Below, one piece after another: positions 59,201 to 64,000 of a stretch of DNA of 64,000 bases. The notes beneath the pieces are model-generated. The model was not told the DNA's origin. It worked only from the letters and a program-made list of their open reading frames with translations, and made no database searches. Position 1 is the stretch's first letter, and every line of letters starts with the position of its first letter. The stretch comes from Onthophagus taurus (lineage: Eukaryota > Arthropoda > Insecta > Coleoptera > Scarabaeidae), in NCBI RefSeq assembly GCF_036711975.1, contig NC_091976.1, forward strand, positions 23,994,001 to 24,058,000, given 5' to 3'. Both the position numbers and the translations under genes were made by a program.

Positions 59201-60479
59201 TAGGTTTCCCAATCTAACTCAATCCAACCCAACCCATATTTCGTCTTTTGTCAGTATATATATAGTATATTTATTAACAAAAATTTGTTAAACCATGAAT
59301 ATATATAATTGTATCAATCAAATCCGTTTCCTTTCAATTCTAATATTCGTATCTAAAAGTAATAGCTTCAGGTGCAATCTTACTTTCCGCGGCAAATTAA
59401 TTCGCGACCATCGGATTTACATGTAAACGACGTGGAGTATCGCACGCACCACTTTCGTAGCACCGCAATAAGAACAACAATCGCCGTAATTTCGCAAATG
59501 CAAATTGTATCTCCGCGTGCATTACACGTTCTCTAGTTTCGGACGTCGTAAACCGGGCACTTTACCGGGTGTTTGCAACGGCGACAATGGCGACAAACGA
59601 CGCCGATGTCGCGGCCCGAGGCGCAGGTGCCCCATGCGATAATCACGGAATGCGAATGCCGCCCACCGGTAAAGCCGTGACAACTTGTTCGGAACGCGCC
59701 GTCCCGACCGTTAGCCTAGGATTGTCGCCCCATAAACGCCTCGGATTCCCTCTTGTGTCCCCCCCTTTTTAAGAAAAATCCATCTCAATAGCGGACACGG
59801 CAAATTACGCTTATGGACGTTGCGAATATTTCACTTTATTGTGGATCGTCGTACTCCGGCCAACGTTAATGAGCCCGGTTAGTGTTTGATGCATTGCGGT
59901 CGTTTTCGCGACGATGGCGACAGTGATTTCAGATTGTTCGCGTTTACGTCCGCCCTAATGACCCCATTCGTCTTCGAAGACATAACGACCTTTTATGAGA
60001 CATTTTCATCGAGAATTTCTAAGAATAACTTTTCTACCATTTTGTTGATGATGTCTTATATCATAACATTTTATAATTTCTTATATAAATTTTATTTGCT
60101 TTTCATATTACTTTTGATGTACCTCAAAAAACAGAAAATATTTACAAAAAGAAGACTCCGTTTTATTTAATGCATAATACAATGTGAAAAACTATTACTA
60201 CGCCATCTATCAGTAAGTAGATTATTGATTCATTACAATAGCTGTCATCTATTGGGCTATAACTGAACTTTTATTTTAATACTTTTACGTGTTCAAAGAT
60301 ATAGTCTCATTTATAATAATTTTAGAATTCAATTGTACGAAGGGATTTTAAAAAAATTTCGGAAGTAGCAATATTCAATCACTTTCACATTTTTTTAGAT
60401 ATTCATTTAGAAATTTATTCAGTTTGCAATTCGATTGAGATACATAATGCTAAACGCGAATTAGTGTATTTACTTCTAC
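59201..60479. other. Gene-poor interval with a CpG-rich core
   Basis: 59,370-59,960 is CpG-rich and contains an ATG in fair context (about 59,587, GACAATGG) opening a ~60-residue frame without recognisable homology. Treated as non-coding. The rest is AT-rich. Confidence 0.4.
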
Positions 60480-60892
60480 CCTACCGATTTATCAGTAGAC
60501 TTACCGATATACATGTCTCAGGCAAATGGTTATTTCAGGTAGATATCTTTTTCTTGGTCAGATACTGTCTGCCTAGGCAAAGAGTAGTTCGTTACAGTTT
60601 TATCTAAGTTTGTTTTAGGCAAATACCATTTTTTCGATACAGCAATGCAATATAGAGTAGATACCTGTTCACAATAAAATAAAGTAGTTCCTATCGTTAT
60701 CAACCTACTTTTCTTAAATTAAAGTCACTAATCAGTGTCAAACGAGTCGTATCATTTTCAAAAAACATTCATATCAGTTTCATATACTTTTATTAAGTTT
60801 AATAAAAATACAAATAAACGGTTTATTTCTTGAAGACTTTAATACTAAATACAAAAATTTACTTGTTTTGACAACAGTAAATAACGAATTAA

Positions 60893-61902
60893 CCCTGCTG
60901 GTCTGTTCACACCTCCTATACACTTGTATCGTTCGGGTCAATATGACCCGAAACATAAAAAAGGAAATGATAATGAAATATTGTTATAAAAAGCTATTTT
61001 TATGTTTTACAATTTAGACAGAAGCATGTACAGGGTGTCCAAATTTCGATGGATTTGCAGGGTATCTCAGTTATTATGAAAGATAGAAGGTTGCGGCTTT
61101 CGCGAACCTGAGCTACTATTTTGTGAAATCCTTCGAGATTTGTCATTTCAATTATTGTATTTTCTACAGCATTATGAAATGTAACTTGAAATGACGACTT
61201 GATGTCACCAATGCAGCTACTGGCATTGGCTCTTGTAAGTCGCGGTTGTTTCGACTTCCATTTTATTCTTCCATCCTTTGAAGAACAAATTTGCTCATTT
61301 GTACTTAGATGCATAGTATCGACTTCACCATTAGAGCTGTCACTTTCAGATGCTTCCCTTGTATGATCTTCATATTCGAAAATATCTTCATTATTGTCAG
61401 ATGCTTCAATATACGCTTGTAACTCTTTGTCAGTCAAAGGTCTGCGACGTGCCATGTTGAATGTAAAAGCGAATACTGAATCATAACTGCATCGATGCCT
61501 TGTTTTATACTCTCAACATCGTTAGCAAGCACAGACTTCTCAACGCACGCGTGTAGTGAACGCTTATGAAAGTATTCATATGGATATAGACTATAAGAAT
61601 CTATGGTCACAGATACAAGTACAGACTTGTTACTGTACTGTATATCTAAAGTTTTTACTATATTTTTGCTTCAAACAATATATTTTAGTTGAAAATGTAA
61701 TAAAATAAAGTTCGGTATATGTGTAACATTTGAAAGTATATTAACAAAAATACATAACATTCAAAAATGTAATATGAAATAACAAACCCCTAATATTGAC
61801 AAATAAAGTCACCAGTGTCCAAACAGAAAAACAATTAAACAAAACCATAATTTAGGATTACATTTTCTTTCGGGCCAAAAACACCCAAACAGTACAGTAG
61901 GG
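60893..61902 (-). mobile_element. piggyBac-type element (about 1.0 kb, deletion derivative)
   Basis: TTAA target duplications at 60889-60892 and 61903-61906 flank ends CCCTGCTGGTCTGTTC and (reverse) CCCTACTGTACTGTTT, 12 of 16 bases identical. It contains the 5' part of a piggyBac transposase on the minus strand. At 1,010 bp it lacks the catalytic domain. Confidence 0.88.
61000..61455 (-). pseudogene. piggyBac transposase, N-terminal part
   Basis: 151 residues. MARRRPLTDKELQAYIEASD, then an acidic leader (NNEDIFEYE, SESDSSNGEVD), then GDIKSSFQVTFHNAVENTII, similar to the start of the piggyBac DDE_Tnp_1_7 domain. It ends in unrelated residues at an internal deletion; no DDD motif remains. It sits within the TTAA-flanked ends, so it is the element's own gene. 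Confidence 0.8.
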
Positions 61903-62109
61903 TTAATGCTTAAAGAGCAATTTGCCTGAAAATATTTTTGCCATATGCTATTTGCGTAGGAAAGTAGAATTTAGACTGAAATAAATGGAATAAAACTATT
62001 TGCCTAGGCAGATAGTATCTGACTAGGAAAAAGCTATTTACCTGAAACAACCATTGCCGACGACATAGACAATAGTCTACCGATATAGGTACGACTTTCT
62101 TTTATCTAC

Positions 62110-62492
62110 GAAATTCATCAAATTTTGATATTTTCATATTTTTCTCAATATCTATGCGTCTACAAGCAAAAGTGAAAAAGAGCAATATTGTTAAGAATAA
62201 AATTTGCTACAACTTTTGTTATAAAAGTTTTTTTATAACTCATCTAAACCCGAATGTTTCTAGTTCTAGGTCTCGTGTTACTTCTAATTTTATTCTAATG
62301 AAAAATATACAACTAGTAACTAGCAAATATACAAGCAGGAACTAATGTCCTTGATTTATACATCATATATGTAGACAACTCGAGGAATAACCCGAGTTGG
62401 ATTCTATCTATGAGCGCTAACATTTCTATTTAAATATAATACTGATGTATTAAATAGTTACTATTGAGATCTGTTATATCGAGGTTTTACTG
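62110..62492. mobile_element. pogo-type element fragment: one satellite unit + hairpin + right TIR
   Basis: One diverged copy of the 173-bp GNMT-intron repeat (62,120-62,235) is joined to a CTAGAA hairpin fragment (62,236-62,345). The element ends GTTATATCGAGGTTTTACTG (62,473-62,492), followed by TA. It has the same order of parts as the 12.6-14.8 kb element, so the two are relatives with very different repeat counts. Confidence 0.75.
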
Positions 62493-62494
62493 TA

Positions 62495-64000
62495 AGAGTT
62501 AATTTACACCAAAAGGTTCTCCTCCCAACCCAAGAAGATATTAAACGTCACTCGATACGTGCGCTCATTTGCCGATAATTATAACCGGTACCGCTATATG
62601 GAACGGTTGAGAAGAAAAGAAAAAGTTAAAGAAAACGTTGGAAGTAAACAACGAACGGTACGGCGGCGCTCCCCTCCGGCTTAATTAGATGGAGAGTAAC
62701 GATTATTTTTCGCCCCTCACGTTCCCAACCCGCGTCCTTTCGGATCAAAGGTGAACTCCGTGAACCCTACGAATGACACGCCTTCCGGGTTCTGTAATTA
62801 TTAACAGGGAACTTCATTAGGAAGGAAATTTCTAACCCGTAGATATTCTACCAACATCCAACCAATATATCCAACAAATATCTATCGAACGTTCAAGTAA
62901 TATTCATTAAGGTTATTAAATAATCTCGATAATTTAAGAATATTAAAGACATAAAATTTTATTGACAAGCAAAGAAAAATGTAAAAAAAAATTAATTAGT
63001 CACATATTAACTTAATAACGTTGGGGAATTAATGCAACAAAAGAAGAGGTTTAAATTTTTAAAGAAGATTCGATTTCTGCTAAAAACACGAAGCCTTGTC
63101 AACGTACTCCGTAATCTTTAGACGACATAAGACTTGATAATAATCATCAGAGACGTTGCAATTATAATCTGATCCGACTACCACCCAACAAACAAAATAG
63201 AAAAGTTTTTCGATTAAGCAAAGAGGATTAAATATTTTTAATTTTCGTCATCTTTTATATGTTTACACTTTAAGACCTATTGATTGTATATAAGAAGTTG
63301 TTGTTGGCCGGTTCGTGATCTCGGCCTATACAATAACAAATCACGTTTATGATGATTTCATTTCACCGTGTACACGTCGCCCAGCAGAGGGCATAACAAT
63401 AACTCCCGGAACCCTTGTGTCGACTGTTAACGTTTTTGATCCCGTAACCTTTACTCCTCTGGGGTTGAAAATTTATGATAATACCATTCCGGTACGGGAT
63501 ACGGAAGCTATAACGTTCTTTGTTCCCTATCCTATGAACGGTGTGACACGAGTTTGATCAGGAATACTCGACTACTTCATTTCCATCTCTATATATCTAC
63601 TACTAAAATTATTATTCTATATAAATACTTCTTATTTATTACTATTTATTAACTTTATCCATTATAATTATATACTTCTTATTGTACCCTAAAATCTATG
63701 ACCGTTATAGAGTTATTCCAAAATTCTTTTTGCGTTTAAACTCAATTCAATGAAAGCCAGACATATTCCTGGAATGAATTAGTGCAATCCGGGCTTCTGT
63801 TTGAATTCCTCGACGTATTAAAAAAAGTGTACAACTGACACTAGAAAGAAGACGAAATCCACCTAAGCACCAAAACAAGCTATGAATTAAGATATGGATA
63901 AGAAATCTGTATTTTATTTCGACTGATTTGATTTTGTCGTTCTTACGAAAGAGAATTTTCAAATTAATCCCGAACAGTATCTTCTTCTCTGAACTCCAAA
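62495..64000. other. Window end, no confirmed gene
   Basis: A CpG-rich patch at 62,540-62,820. An 80-codon frame at 63,315-63,557 (plus) has coding-like composition and ends cleanly, but starts on GTG, has no recognisable domain and no clear splice context; it could be an exon of a gene extending outside the window. Confidence 0.35.

Larger units (their letters stand above)
60480..62098. mobile_element. Inverted-repeat DNA element hosting a piggyBac
   Basis: Left arm (about 60,480-60,640) and right arm (about 61,925-62,098) are inverted copies, sharing ATCGGTAGAC/GTAGACTTACCGAT, TTTCAGGTA.ATA.CTTTTTC and CAGATACTGTCTGCCTAGGC. The piggyBac occupies most of the interior at a TTAA. The parent element's own superfamily is unclear. 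Confidence 0.7.

Noticed and set aside
54395-59246. Runs of AACCCAACCCAACC suggesting telomeric repeats
   Set aside because: Short, imperfect and not the TTAGG repeat of insects; part of LINE or repeat DNA.
63315-63557. 80-residue plus-strand frame as a gene
   Set aside because: Composition is coding-like, but there is no ATG start, no domain and no partner exon; kept only as a remark.

Overview
This window looks like nuclear DNA from an insect, probably a beetle. The evidence is AT-rich sequence, 45-60 nt GT-AG introns, short TATA-driven exons, and many DNA transposons, non-LTR retroelements and nucleosome-length satellites. The species call is inference; no taxonomic marker was searched. 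Gene models were built by hand from open frames plus GT/AG sites that restore frame.

Layout. (1) 1-1,560: the transposase of a pogo/Tigger element, broken by a perfect inverted duplication. (2) 3.3-16.2 kb is the gene-dense part: TUT1 (zinc finger + RRM + nucleotidyltransferase, minus strand, with a 3.6-kb intron full of mobile DNA), TRPT1/Tpt1 (tRNA 2'-phosphotransferase, minus strand, 67 bp upstream of TUT1), a divergent Aven homologue (plus), glycine N-methyltransferase GNMT (plus, six exons; the last intron holds a 2.25-kb pogo-type element carrying about 12 tandem 173-bp repeats), and an intronless bHLH gene that resembles delilah. (3) 17.9-33.5 kb: three paralogous genes for small secreted proteins, each a signal peptide plus two FN3-like domains with six patterned cysteines (20.0-20.8 kb plus strand; 31.6-32.5 and 32.7-33.5 kb minus strand). 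They flank a block of satellites, a DUF4817-type mariner-like element, a long-inverted-repeat element and decayed non-LTR elements. (4) 33.8-42.4 kb: a ~197-bp 'CAGAAG' repeat family, a jockey-like element, hAT debris, a GC-rich promoter with a TATA box and a Kozak-type first-exon candidate, a hAT remnant with a minisatellite inside it, and a Ty3/gypsy integrase fragment. (5) 42.4-64 kb: no convincing complete gene. It holds a ~2.6-kb ~170/179-bp dimeric satellite, an R1-type fragment, a second DUF4817 element, a piggyBac nested in another inverted-repeat element, and scattered CpG-rich patches that look like regulatory DNA.

The most unusual items are: a 302-bp tandem repeat (21.6-22.85 kb) whose units carry hammerhead-ribozyme-like cores; satellites housed inside DNA transposons (GNMT intron, 18-19.6 kb and 40-41.1 kb); a hairpin array inserted in a LINE with a 9-bp target duplication and an inverted copy of its own empty site; and the six-cysteine double-FN3 secreted family.

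Functionally, TUT1, TRPT1 and Aven form a tight housekeeping cluster tied to RNA metabolism, with very short intergenic spacers (67 bp and 470 bp) that imply shared or overlapping regulation. GNMT is a separate methyl-metabolism gene. The FN3 genes form a small, recently duplicated, TATA-driven secreted family.
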